Of a stretch of DNA of 64,000 nt, positions 23,160-31,915 are shown in pieces (the stretch's first letter is position 1; every line of letters starts with the position of its first letter). The notes beneath the pieces are model-generated. The model was not told where the DNA came from, did no database searches, and saw only the letters and a program-made list of their open reading frames with translations. The translations under genes and the position numbers were made by a program. Origin of the DNA: Fimenecus sp052298855 (GTDB taxonomy: Bacteria > Bacillota > Clostridia > Oscillospirales > Acutalibacteraceae); assembly GCA_052298855.1 (NCBI GenBank), contig DAVZXP010000005.1:124001-188000 (forward strand). The letters run 5' to 3'.

Positions 23160-25367
23160 TTACTTTTTCTTTTTAACCTTATTGAGAATTGCGTTCATTC
23201 TAAGGATTTCCTCTTTAGTGAACTTTCCGCCCATCATCGAAACTGCTCTTTTCACGGTAAAGCCGTAAGCGAGCTTTAGCATACCCGTATTGAAGCTGAA
23301 GCCTGCAAAGCTTGCGCCTTTCTTCTTCTTTTTATCGCCCTTTTCTTTCGGCTTATCATCCTTTAATGCGCCGAGCATTATTTTGCCTATTCGAAGCATT
23401 GCGATTTTACCGCCGAGCGTTGACATAATATCGCCGATAGTATCGTTTACCGAGTAGTAGCCTGTCGGGGTTTCAATCTCAAACCAGTTTATGACCGCCC
23501 CCTCTTCTTTCATTCGGTAAGCCTCGTTGAATTTATCAACCTTTCTGATATGGCTTTCGTCGGTTAGTTCTCCCGCCTTTGCTAATATAACCGACTCGCC
23601 GACGTTCGCAATTTCAAACTTGAAGAACGGATATTTGCCCTTTTTCCGGACTCCGACGCTCTCTCCGTTTACAAAAAGCTCAACCTCATCAAGATTTGAG
23701 TAAACGGTAACGCTCGTCCTATCCTCTACCCTGTCAACATAACGCTTTGAGCAAATATGAAGCACAGGCTCACTCGAAAGCCATGCCTTGTATGCGTAAA
23801 AGCTGTCTTTTTTATATTTTCTGTCAAAGGTAACAAGTCCCTTGTGGTTCATACCGTTTTCGCCGCCCTCGGCTCTTGCGTCTGCGGCAAAATCAAACAT
23901 ATTCCAAACATGAGTTGCCCAAAGATACGGTCTGTCGATTATCTGCTTTATAACCTCTTCATGATAATAAGCCTGATATTCCTCGGTATAATCGCCCTGC
24001 TCGGGAGTGCTTGTGTGCCAATTCAGCGCCTCACAGCCGTACTCGCTGATACCGATAGGCTTATTCGGATATTTCTTATGGAATTTGTCAAACCACGGGC
24101 CGTACATATCGACCTTTCCGCCGTACCATCCGAAATAATGGTTATATGAAACAATGTCGCTTATATGGACGTATTCGTCGTCAATCGGGCACATCGTAAC
24201 AACCGCCACGGTAGTAGGTCTTGTGCTGTCAAGCGAATGTGCAAGCGAATTTAACATACGGTGATTGTCAACAACGGACTTTCCGCTACCTGCCATAGTA
24301 ATTTCATTTGAAAGTCCCCAGACGACTATCGACGGGTGATTATAGTTTTGATAAATAAGCTCGGTCATTTGAGTTTTGGTATTTTCGACGCCGTTTTCAA
24401 GGTGCTTTGAAATATACGGAATTTCCGCCCATACGACCATTCCTCGTTCATCACAGAGGTCATAAAACTCCTGTGCGTGCTGATAATGAGCAAGTCTTAT
24501 TGTGTTAGCACCCATTTCGCAGATTAAATCCATATCCTCTTTATGGTGCTCATACGAAAGAGCGTTACCGATTTCGGGTCTGTCCTGATGCCTTGAAACA
24601 CCTCTCAACGGATAAACCTCGCCATTGAGGATAAAGCCTTTTTCCGCATCGATTTTGAATGAACGGATACCGAATTTTGTCGAAACCTCGTCCTCGACAA
24701 CGCCGTCAACCACAAGCTGTGCGGTTGCGGTATACAAGAACGGGTCTTTAGTTCCGTTCCACAAATGAGGGTTCTCAATTTCAAAGGTAACGTCGTTTCC
24801 GACAAGCTCTTTTCCGTCAACAAAAACGTGAATTTCGCCCAATCCTTGTGTAAAGGTCTTTACATTTACACTTGCGATATTTCCTTTAATATCAGGGGTT
24901 ACGGCGATTGCGTTTGAGCCGAAGCGGTCAAGACTGAAATGATTGTGAGAAACGCCTATCAAGGTTACGCTTCTGTAAATTCCGCCGTAAAAAGTGAAGT
25001 CTGCCTGCTGCGGATAGACAAAATCATTGGGGGAATTATCGACCTCAACCTTGATTTTATTCTCATCTTTGATGTTTTCGAGCCTAACCCTGAACGCAGA
25101 ATATCCGCCGTGATGCGTCGTGAGCTTTTCGCCGTTAAAATAGACTGTCGCAGAGGAATTTACGCCGTCAAACTGAAGATAAAATTCCTCGCCCGACGGA
25201 AAATCCTCCCTTTTCAAAGTCTTTTCATAGGTGCAGATGCCACGGAAATAATCATTTCCGCCGTCCTGTCCGTCCTTGCCGTTCCAGGTGTGCGGCAAAT
25301 CGAGCGTTACGCACTCGCCCTGCTTTATAAAGTCCCATTGGGAGTTGATATTTTTCGTCTCTCTCAT
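23160..25367 (-). CDS. GH2 family glycosidase (beta-galactosidase type)
   Basis: ATG 25367 follows GAGGTG by seven bases. The 735-residue enzyme has the sugar-binding domain (LPHTWNGKDG, YFRGICTYEKTL), an Ig-like domain and a TIM barrel with acid/base Glu355 (GLSNEIT) and nucleophile Glu442 (ISEYGCEA). No signal peptide is present, so substrates are imported oligosaccharides. The last 70 residues are unusual: a Lys-rich patch (KEKGDKKKKKG) and a short domain ending FTKEEILRMNAILNKVKKKK. Relation to beta-galactosidase or beta-glucuronidase cannot be settled here. Confidence 0.92.
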   Translation of the reverse strand: MRETKNINSQWDFIKQGECVTLDLPHTWNGKDGQDGGNDYFRGICTYEKTLKREDFPSGEEFYLQFDGVNSSATVYFNGEKLTTHHGGYSAFRVRLENIKDENKIKVEVDNSPNDFVYPQQADFTFYGGIYRSVTLIGVSHNHFSLDRFGSNAIAVTPDIKGNIASVNVKTFTQGLGEIHVFVDGKELVGNDVTFEIENPHLWNGTKDPFLYTATAQLVVDGVVEDEVSTKFGIRSFKIDAEKGFILNGEVYPLRGVSRHQDRPEIGNALSYEHHKEDMDLICEMGANTIRLAHYQHAQEFYDLCDERGMVVWAEIPYISKHLENGVENTKTQMTELIYQNYNHPSIVVWGLSNEITMAGSGKSVVDNHRMLNSLAHSLDSTRPTTVAVVTMCPIDDEYVHISDIVSYNHYFGWYGGKVDMYGPWFDKFHKKYPNKPIGISEYGCEALNWHTSTPEQGDYTEEYQAYYHEEVIKQIIDRPYLWATHVWNMFDFAADARAEGGENGMNHKGLVTFDRKYKKDSFYAYKAWLSSEPVLHICSKRYVDRVEDRTSVTVYSNLDEVELFVNGESVGVRKKGKYPFFKFEIANVGESVILAKAGELTDESHIRKVDKFNEAYRMKEEGAVINWFEIETPTGYYSVNDTIGDIMSTLGGKIAMLRIGKIMLGALKDDKPKEKGDKKKKKGASFAGFSFNTGMLKLAYGFTVKRAVSMMGGKFTKEEILRMNAILNKVKKKK

Positions 25368-25473
25368 AATACGGCACCTCATTAAAAATTATAATTTAAG
25401 TATAGCACAATTTCCGTTTATGCTCAACTTATATAACTATATTTTTACTCCTTATTAACATTTAATTCTCTTA

Positions 25474-25502
25474 TTGACTCAAATGCGTAAAAACATTATA
25501 AT
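25474..25502 (+). promoter_or_regulatory. Sigma-A promoter of fprA
   Basis: TTGACT (25474) and TATAAT (25497) are 17 bases apart. The start site would lie about 20 bases before the AAGGAG ribosome site of the flavoprotein gene. Confidence 0.85.
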
Positions 25503-25531
25503 ATTTACGACTTCAAGAAAGGAGAATCGTT

Positions 25532-26686
25532 ATGAATACAAACATTTCAAACGACATTAAATATATCGGAGTAAACGACCGTGACATTACGCTTTTTGAG
25601 GGCCAATACCCCATTAAAAACGGTATGGCTTATAACTCTTATGTGATTTTTGACGAAAAAATTGCAGTAACAGATTCCGTTGATAAAATAGCAGTTTCAA
25701 GATGGCTTGAAAAGCTTGAAAGTGAACTTTGCGGCAGAAAGGTTGATTATCTCATAGTTCAGCACCTTGAGCCTGACCATTCGGCAGGCATTGACGCACT
25801 TTCGGAGAAATTCCCCGAAATGAAGGTTGTCTGCTCGGCAGGCGCATTGAAAATGCTCCCGAATTTCTGTGATGTGAGCCTTGACAGAGTTATGACTGTT
25901 AAGGAAAAAGACACTCTCTGCTTGGGTAAGCACACACTTACATTTGTTATGGCGCCGATGGTGCATTGGCCCGAGGTTATGGTAACGTATGACAGCACGG
26001 ACAAGGTGCTTTTCTCTGCCGACGGCTTCGGAAAATTCGGCACGGTTGACGCCGACGAGAATTGGACGGACGAGGCGAGAAGATACTATATAAATATCGT
26101 GGGTAAATACGGAAAGCAGGTTCAGGCGCTTCTCAAAAAGGCTTCGGCACTTGAAATTAACACAATTTGCCCCTTGCACGGTCCTGTTTTGACAGACACA
26201 ATCGGCGAAGTGTTAAGGCTTTATGACCTTTGGTCGTCATACTCTCCCGAAAAGAAAGGTGTGCTTATTGCCTGTGCTTCAATTCACGGAAACACCCTCA
26301 AGGCGGCTGATGAATTAAAGACAATGCTTGAAGCAAAGGGCGAAAGCGTTGTCCTCTTTGACCTTACAAAGGGCGATATTTCCGAGTGTGTTTCGCTTTG
26401 CTTCTGCTATGACAGAATTGTGTTTATGGCTTCAAGCTATGATGCGGGCGTGTTTACACCTATGAGCGACTTGCTTCACCATCTTCAGTCAAAGTCGTTC
26501 CAAAACAGAACGGTTGCTCTTTGTGAAAATGCAAGCTGGGCACCGTCGGGAATAAGAACAATGAAATCAGAGCTTGAAAAGTGCGCTAACATCACAATTC
26601 TTGACAAAACGGTTTCAATAAAGACAAGGCTTTCCGACGCATCCCGTTCGGAACTTCAGGAGCTTGCAGATGAAATTTCAAAATAA
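25532..26686 (+). CDS. fprA: FprA-type flavodiiron protein
   Basis: This 384-residue protein starts behind AAAGGAG. The metallo-beta-lactamase-like domain carries the di-iron ligands in HLEPDHS (His78, Glu80, Asp82, His83), then HWPE and CPLHGP. From about residue 245 a flavodoxin domain begins (LIACASIHGNTLKAADEL). These enzymes reduce O2 or NO to harmless products with rubredoxin or F420-type donors and protect anaerobes. It is a single-gene unit with its own promoter and terminator. Confidence 0.95.
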   Translation: MNTNISNDIKYIGVNDRDITLFEGQYPIKNGMAYNSYVIFDEKIAVTDSVDKIAVSRWLEKLESELCGRKVDYLIVQHLEPDHSAGIDALSEKFPEMKVVCSAGALKMLPNFCDVSLDRVMTVKEKDTLCLGKHTLTFVMAPMVHWPEVMVTYDSTDKVLFSADGFGKFGTVDADENWTDEARRYYINIVGKYGKQVQALLKKASALEINTICPLHGPVLTDTIGEVLRLYDLWSSYSPEKKGVLIACASIHGNTLKAADELKTMLEAKGESVVLFDLTKGDISECVSLCFCYDRIVFMASSYDAGVFTPMSDLLHHLQSKSFQNRTVALCENASWAPSGIRTMKSELEKCANITILDKTVSIKTRLSDASRSELQELADEISK

Positions 26687-26705
26687 GCATAAATAATCGA
26701 TTTTA

Positions 26706-26737
26706 AGCGTGTACGGTGCTTCGTGCACGCTTTTTTT
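26706..26737 (+). terminator. Terminator of fprA
   Basis: AGCGTGTAC and GTGCACGCT pair with one G-T across a GGTGCTTC loop, followed by seven T residues. Confidence 0.85.
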
Positions 26738-26792
26738 ATGCAAATTATATTATAATGCACAATAAATATTGTGTATTTTTACCTTTTTGCTA

Positions 26793-26840
26793 TTGACGAG
26801 TTAGCCGCCGCTAACTATAATATAGTTAGCAGTTGCTAAC
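26793..26840 (+). promoter_or_regulatory. Promoter with two GTTAGC-N4-GCTAAC operators
   Basis: TTGACG (26793) and TATAAT (26816) are 17 bases apart. A palindrome GTTAGC-N4-GCTAAC fills the spacer (26800-26815) and a second copy lies at the start site (26825-26840), 25 bases apart centre to centre. A repressor binding here would block the promoter fully. No regulator gene adjoins. The ABC transporter genes at 26878 and 27602 are the target. Confidence 0.9.
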
Positions 26841-26877
26841 TAATGTTTATATGTTAAAAATAAAGGAGAAGAAAATT

Positions 26878-27579
26878 ATGAGCTTTGTTGAAATCAAGGG
26901 TATAAAAAAGCATTTCGGGCAGGGCGACAGTCTTGTCAATGTTTTGAACGGCGTTGACATAAGCATTGAAAAGGGCGAAATTTGCGTGCTTTTAGGACCG
27001 TCGGGCTCGGGAAAATCTACATTGCTTAATATTATAGGCGGAATTGAAAATGCAGACGAGGGCTATATCGCAATCGACGGCGAAAAGACTAAGGATATGA
27101 ACGAAAAGCAGCTTACTCTTTACAGGCGAAAGCATCTCGGCTATGTTTTTCAAATGTACAACCTTATTCCCAACCTTACGGTAAGGGAAAATATTGAGGT
27201 CGGCAAATACCTCGGCAGCGACACGCTTGATGTTGATGAGCTGATGAAAACGCTCGGCATTTATGAACAGAGGAAGAAAGCTCCGTCACAGCTTTCGGGC
27301 GGTCAGCAGCAGAGGACGTCTATCGGAAGAGCTATTGTTAAGAACCCCGATATTCTCCTGTGCGACGAGCCTACGGGTGCGCTTGACTACAACACCTCAA
27401 AGGAAATCCTCAAGCTTATCGAGGACATAAACAAAAAATACGGCAACACGATTATTATGGTAACGCACAACGACGCTATAAAGAATATGGCGGACAGAGT
27501 TTTCACGCTAAAGGACGGCGTTGTCAGAAAGAACTATGTAAACGAAAACAAGATACCTGCGGCAGAGCTTGAATGGTAA
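26878..27579 (+). CDS. ABC transporter ATP-binding protein (MacB/LolD type)
   Basis: ATG 26878 follows AAAGGAG. The 233-residue ATPase has Walker A GPSGSGKST, Q-loop VFQMYNLIPNLTVREN, signature LSGGQQQR, Walker B LLCDEPTGALD and the H-loop VTHN. The IPNLTVREN/EPTGALD wording is typical of LolD/MacB/BceA-type ATPases. It pairs with the large FtsX-type permease 22 bp downstream. It could also power the adaptor-permease pair at 16580-19426, which has no ATPase, but that is speculation. Confidence 0.95.
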   Translation: MSFVEIKGIKKHFGQGDSLVNVLNGVDISIEKGEICVLLGPSGSGKSTLLNIIGGIENADEGYIAIDGEKTKDMNEKQLTLYRRKHLGYVFQMYNLIPNLTVRENIEVGKYLGSDTLDVDELMKTLGIYEQRKKAPSQLSGGQQQRTSIGRAIVKNPDILLCDEPTGALDYNTSKEILKLIEDINKKYGNTIIMVTHNDAIKNMADRVFTLKDGVVRKNYVNENKIPAAELEW

Positions 27580-27601
27580 GAGATGCTAAAGAGGTGAAAA
27601 A

Positions 27602-30600
27602 ATGAAAAACCCACTTAATAAAAGATACTCGAGAGAGCTTAAACAGGACTTCGGAAAATATGCCGCAATTTTCCTTTTTCTCGTGTTCTTTATCGGCGCA
27701 ATGTCTGGATTCTTTGTCTCGGATATAAGCGTTGCGGCAACATATTATGAAGGTCTTGAAAAGTACAATATAGAGGACGGACATATGGCGTTCAATCTTG
27801 TACCCGACGACGAACTGCTCAATAAAATCGAAGCAGACAACAATATCACTCTTTATAAAATGTACTATAAGGACGAAACGGTCGCTCAGAACGACACCAC
27901 ACTTCGTATTTATGTTGACAGAGACACCGTTAATACCGAATGTGTTATGGACGGCAGAATGCCGACAGCCGCAAACGAAATGGCTGTCGACAGAATGTAT
28001 GCTGTAAATAACAAGATTTCAATCGGCGACACCGTAACGGTTAACGGACAGGATTATACCGTAACGGGATACACCGCCGTCCCGGATTACAGCTGCCTTT
28101 TTGAGAGCAATGCGGATATGATGTTCGACGCAGTAAATTTCGGCGTAGGCTTTGTGACAAACGAGGGCTACGAAAAAATCAGAGCCACTCACGAGTCGAT
28201 AAACTATGCGTGGAAATATCTTACACCCACAACGGATGATGTTGACGCAAAAAACCGTTCGGACGATATTACCGACAGCCTTGAAAGCATATTAAAGCAG
28301 TACGACCAAAGCCTTATTCAATCGCAGGTTGACTCGCTTTACGCTCAGGCAAGGGATATTTCCGCTTCTCTCGGCACGGACTTTGAAAAGGCTTCAAAAG
28401 CAATAACAAACACAGTTACCGCCGCTGCCGAAAAGGCTGCGAAAAATGCGGTTTCCTCTCTTTCCTCTGACGAGATGCTTGATGTTATCTCGTCGGCTTC
28501 GGGCAAGAGCAAGGATGAAATTACGGCAACGGCATTCAACTCCTTAGGTCTTACCGACGAACAGAAATTTATGCTTGCGGCATATTCGGGCTCACTTTCA
28601 AATGAGGAGAAGCTCGGTGCGGCTCTCAAGCTTTCAGGCAAAACGGAAAGCGACCTTATGCCGATAATTGCGTCGGCAAGCGGTATGAGCGAGGACGAAT
28701 TAAGTACGGCTTTAATAAAGTACGTTGCTCAAAAGCAGGGTACGACGGTTGACGGACTTATCGCAAGACAGCTCGGCACGACTGAGGAAAAGTACAGAGC
28801 AATGCTTGACGCCTTTGAAGAGGCAAAGACCTTAACGGACGACCTCGACAAGAGCTCGGCGGAGGCTCCTAAAATCAACCTTGACGAGCTTGAAAACGAA
28901 AAAGACTACGAAAACGATATGGAGTTTTCGCTTGATAAAATATATTCGATAGTCGATAAAATAAGTGCTGTGGGCATTTATGATATGAGCAGTATCAGAG
29001 CAAGACTTGACAGCCTTGACGCACTTACAAGGACAGAAATCGACGACAGCGGAATAATTACCGTCAAGGACTATAATCCGAAATTTTCAAACAAGGCAAT
29101 CAACTTTACCATTGAGGATACCGTCGGCGACAAGGCTAACGCATCACTTATGCTTTACATGATAATTGCGGTTATTGCGTTTATGTTTGCCGTTACCTCC
29201 TCGAACACAATTTCAAGGGAAGCAAGCGTTATCGGTACGCTCAGAGCCTCGGGCTACACTAAGGGAGAGCTTGTAAGGCACTATATGACGTTGCCTGTTG
29301 TCGTAACGCTTCTCGGTGCCGTTGTCGGCAATATTTTGGGCTACACAGTATTTGAAAAGCTGTTTATAGGCGTTTACTATTCGAGCTATTCGCTCCCGAC
29401 ATACGAAACACTTCCGAGCGCACAGGCGTTTTTAGACACTACGGTTATACCGCTTATTCTTGTAATTGTAATAAACCTTGCGGTAATCGGAAGAAAAATG
29501 CAGCTGAGTCCGCTCTCTTTCCTCAGAGGCGAATTAAGCAAGGGCAAGAAAAAGCAGGCGGTAAGCCTTTCCAAAAAGCTTCCGTTTATCTCACGCTTCA
29601 GACTTCGCATACTCTTTCAAAATATCCCGTCATATCTTACAATGTTTATCGGAATTTTCCTCGGCGGTGCGCTTGCGGTGTTCGGACTTATGTTCGGACC
29701 GCTGCTTTCCGACTACGGAGAGCTTGTAAAGCAAACGCAGATTTCACAGTATCAGTATGTGCTTGCAGATACAGCCGAAACGCAGAACGGGCAGGCTGAA
29801 AAATACTGTGTGACGTCGCTTGATACGGTTGATGAAGGGTTTATGACAGATGAGGTTATGATTTACGGAATTGAGAGCAACAGCAATTACGTAAAAGCCG
29901 AAATCCCGTCGGGACAGGTGCTCATTTCAAACGGCTATGCCGCAAAATACAAGCTGTCCGAGGGCGACGAAATAACGCTCAAGGATAAGTATTCAAGCAA
30001 GACCTACACCTTTACCGTCGGCGGAATTTACAACTATGACGCCGCAATTTCAATATTTATGCCGAGAGAGGAATATCTCAGCACGTTCGGCGAGGACAGC
30101 GATTATTTCACGGGCTATTTCAGCAACGAAGAACTGACCGACATTGACTCGGACGATATTGCAACGGTTATAACCGAAAAGGATCTTACCAAAATCGTTA
30201 CACAGATGCAGGTGTCAATGGGCGAGTTTATGAACGTGTTTAAGGCACTCGGCGTTATAATATTTATGCTTGTTATCTACATTCTGACAAAGCAGATAAT
30301 TGAGCGTAATGCAAAGTCAATTTCAATGACTAAGGTCTTAGGCTTCACGAACGGCGAGATTGCGAAGCTGTATATTGTAATAACCTCGCTTGTGGTAATC
30401 GCCTCATTGCTCATTTCAATACCGCTTATCCACCTTGCTCTAAAGGCAATTTTCGAGGACTATCTTTATACGCAAATGACAGGATATATTCCGTACATAG
30501 TTTCAAACTCCTGCTATATCAAGATGTTTATTATGGGAATTGTCAGCTATGCGGTGGTTTCAATCGGTATGTTTATCAAGATTAAGAAGCTTCCTAAGGG

Positions 30601-30628
30601 CGAGGCACTTAAAAATCAGAACTTATAA
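27602..30628 (+). CDS. Large FtsX-domain ABC transporter permease
   Basis: This 1008-residue permease has an N-terminal helix (YAAIFLFLVFFIGAMSGFFV), a long extracytoplasmic region with an Ala/Ser-rich coiled part (~240-420), a first FtsX trio near 520-640, another extracellular domain and a final trio ending in GEALKNQNL. The layout with two FtsX modules is that of YvcS/BceB-like or lipoprotein-type exporters in Firmicutes. It forms one operon with the ATPase under the double operator. Substrate unknown; peptide or drug efflux is usual for such repressor-controlled pairs. Confidence 0.9.
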   Translation: MKNPLNKRYSRELKQDFGKYAAIFLFLVFFIGAMSGFFVSDISVAATYYEGLEKYNIEDGHMAFNLVPDDELLNKIEADNNITLYKMYYKDETVAQNDTTLRIYVDRDTVNTECVMDGRMPTAANEMAVDRMYAVNNKISIGDTVTVNGQDYTVTGYTAVPDYSCLFESNADMMFDAVNFGVGFVTNEGYEKIRATHESINYAWKYLTPTTDDVDAKNRSDDITDSLESILKQYDQSLIQSQVDSLYAQARDISASLGTDFEKASKAITNTVTAAAEKAAKNAVSSLSSDEMLDVISSASGKSKDEITATAFNSLGLTDEQKFMLAAYSGSLSNEEKLGAALKLSGKTESDLMPIIASASGMSEDELSTALIKYVAQKQGTTVDGLIARQLGTTEEKYRAMLDAFEEAKTLTDDLDKSSAEAPKINLDELENEKDYENDMEFSLDKIYSIVDKISAVGIYDMSSIRARLDSLDALTRTEIDDSGIITVKDYNPKFSNKAINFTIEDTVGDKANASLMLYMIIAVIAFMFAVTSSNTISREASVIGTLRASGYTKGELVRHYMTLPVVVTLLGAVVGNILGYTVFEKLFIGVYYSSYSLPTYETLPSAQAFLDTTVIPLILVIVINLAVIGRKMQLSPLSFLRGELSKGKKKQAVSLSKKLPFISRFRLRILFQNIPSYLTMFIGIFLGGALAVFGLMFGPLLSDYGELVKQTQISQYQYVLADTAETQNGQAEKYCVTSLDTVDEGFMTDEVMIYGIESNSNYVKAEIPSGQVLISNGYAAKYKLSEGDEITLKDKYSSKTYTFTVGGIYNYDAAISIFMPREEYLSTFGEDSDYFTGYFSNEELTDIDSDDIATVITEKDLTKIVTQMQVSMGEFMNVFKALGVIIFMLVIYILTKQIIERNAKSISMTKVLGFTNGEIAKLYIVITSLVVIASLLISIPLIHLALKAIFEDYLYTQMTGYIPYIVSNSCYIKMFIMGIVSYAVVSIGMFIKIKKLPKGEALKNQNL

Positions 30629-30656
30629 TAATTCCTTATAACCCCTTTCCTAATGA

Positions 30657-30690
30657 AATATGCACGGTATTTTGCCGTGCATATTTTTTA
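30657..30690 (+). terminator. Terminator of ABC transporter operon
   Basis: AATATGCACGG and CCGTGCATATT form a perfect stem, followed by T residues. Confidence 0.88.
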
Positions 30691-30752
30691 TTGAAAATAT
30701 TTATAAATTGTACTAAAATATAGGTACAGAACAGGAAATCGGAGTTGATAAT

Positions 30753-31382
30753 ATGGACGCTAACGAATTCAAAAGAAATGAAATGCTTGCACAGCTGATA
30801 ATCAAAGGCTTGCAATCAAGAAATATGACAGGCTACTACGCCGAGTCAAAGGAAAAAGCAAAGGAAATCGCACTTTCGCTTATGCCGAACGGCTGTTCGG
30901 TATCGCACGGCGGCTCGTGTTCAATCAAGGAAATCGGACTTATCGACGAGCTTAAAAGCGGTAGATTTAATTACATTGACCGCAATTCTGCACCCGACAA
31001 GCACCAAGCAGAGCTTGACGCATATGACTGTGATGTATTTTTGGGCAGTTCAAACGCAATAACCGAGGACGGTGTTCTTGTGAATATCGACGGCAACTCG
31101 AACAGGGTTTCTGCTTACGCTTACGGACCTAAAAAGGTAGTGCTTATCGTCGGAATGAACAAGGTTGCAAAGGACGTTGACTCTGCGCTTAAAAGAGCGA
31201 GAAACATTGCCGCACCCGTAAATGCACAGCGCTTCGGGCTTGATACTCCTTGTTCAAAAACAGGTTCCTGCCTTAATTGCAAGTCACCCGACACAATTTG
31301 TTGTCAGTTCCTTATAACGAGGTATTCACGCCATAAGGACAGAATTCATGTTATTTTGGTAAACGATACATTGGGGTATTAA
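30753..31382 (+). CDS. LUD-domain (LutC-like) protein
   Basis: This 209-residue protein belongs to the LUD family: SVSHGGSCSIKEIGL, FLGSSNAITEDGVLVNIDGN and GPKKVVLIVGMNKVAKD are its conserved blocks. LutC/YkgG proteins take part in lactate oxidation with LutA and LutB. This one stands alone and has a Cys-rich end (CSKTGSCLNCKSPDTICC), seen in stand-alone Clostridial members. Its exact role is not known. It has its own terminator at 31407. Confidence 0.9.
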   Translation: MDANEFKRNEMLAQLIIKGLQSRNMTGYYAESKEKAKEIALSLMPNGCSVSHGGSCSIKEIGLIDELKSGRFNYIDRNSAPDKHQAELDAYDCDVFLGSSNAITEDGVLVNIDGNSNRVSAYAYGPKKVVLIVGMNKVAKDVDSALKRARNIAAPVNAQRFGLDTPCSKTGSCLNCKSPDTICCQFLITRYSRHKDRIHVILVNDTLGY

Positions 31383-31406
31383 ATTTTTAACGATATATAA
31401 AAATTT

Positions 31407-31433
31407 AAGCGGACAGAAATCTGTCCGCTTTTT
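31407..31433 (+). terminator. Terminator after LUD gene
   Basis: AAGCGGACAG and CTGTCCGCTT pair across AAAT, followed by TTTG. Confidence 0.85.
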
Positions 31434-31434
31434 G

Positions 31435-31911
31435 TTATGTGTTTTTATTAAACATATAATCCTCACACCATCTATAAGGATTGTCCTCAATATATTGCCA
31501 CCTTATTTGGAAATCATATTCATCACGAATTATATGATCGTAAAATCCTTTTTGCCAAATCGACTTACCGAGTCGCTTAGTTATTACACCTTTAAACTGC
31601 TTAATAATGCGAGATATCGTAGGGGCGAACTGTGTTCGCCCGCTAAATGTATCTATGAAAACAAGCAGATGAATATGGTTTGGCATAATCACATAGTTTT
31701 CAACAGTTACATTTTTATATATTTCGCTTATATTTTTTATTTCTTCTTCAACTATTTCCCCTACTTTTGATAGGCGAACACAGTTCGCCCCTACGTGTAT
31801 ATACGATAAAATTGGGTTGCGATTTTCAACACAAACCGTTATAAAATAAACTCCGTTTTGCGAATAATCATAATTCTTAAGTCTATTTGGCTTTCTTGTT
31901 TTGGAATTCAT
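31435..31911 (-). CDS. REP-associated tyrosine transposase (RAYT, Y1 family)
   Basis: This 158-residue protein has the Y1 transposase core: VYFITVCVENR, MPNHIHLLV (metal-binding His pair) and QKGFYDHIIR, with the candidate catalytic Tyr. RAYTs are single-copy, IS200-like enzymes associated with dispersed palindromes rather than terminal repeats. Here the palindrome GGGCGAACTGTGTTCGCC found elsewhere in this window lies twice inside the gene, in opposite orientations. It encodes VGANCVRL and GRTQFAPT without breaking the frame. No IS ends or target duplications are seen. The gene sits 4 bp downstream of pcrA. Confidence 0.9.
   Translation of the reverse strand: MNSKTRKPNRLKNYDYSQNGVYFITVCVENRNPILSYIHVGANCVRLSKVGEIVEEEIKNISEIYKNVTVENYVIMPNHIHLLVFIDTFSGRTQFAPTISRIIKQFKGVITKRLGKSIWQKGFYDHIIRDEYDFQIRWQYIEDNPYRWCEDYMFNKNT
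31619..31641 (+). repeat. REP-like palindrome inside RAYT gene (copy 1)
   Basis: GTAGGGGCGAACTGTGTTCG plus CCC; self-complementary GGGCGAA/TTCGCCC around CTGTG. On the coding strand it reads as GRTQFAPT of the transposase. Confidence 0.88.
31771..31794 (-). repeat. REP-like palindrome inside RAYT gene (copy 2, inverted)
   Basis: The minus strand reads GTAGGGGCGAACTGTGTTCG then CCTA, the same word as copy 1 in reverse orientation 130 bases away. It encodes VGANCVRL of the transposase. Confidence 0.88.
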
Positions 31912-31915
31912 AATT

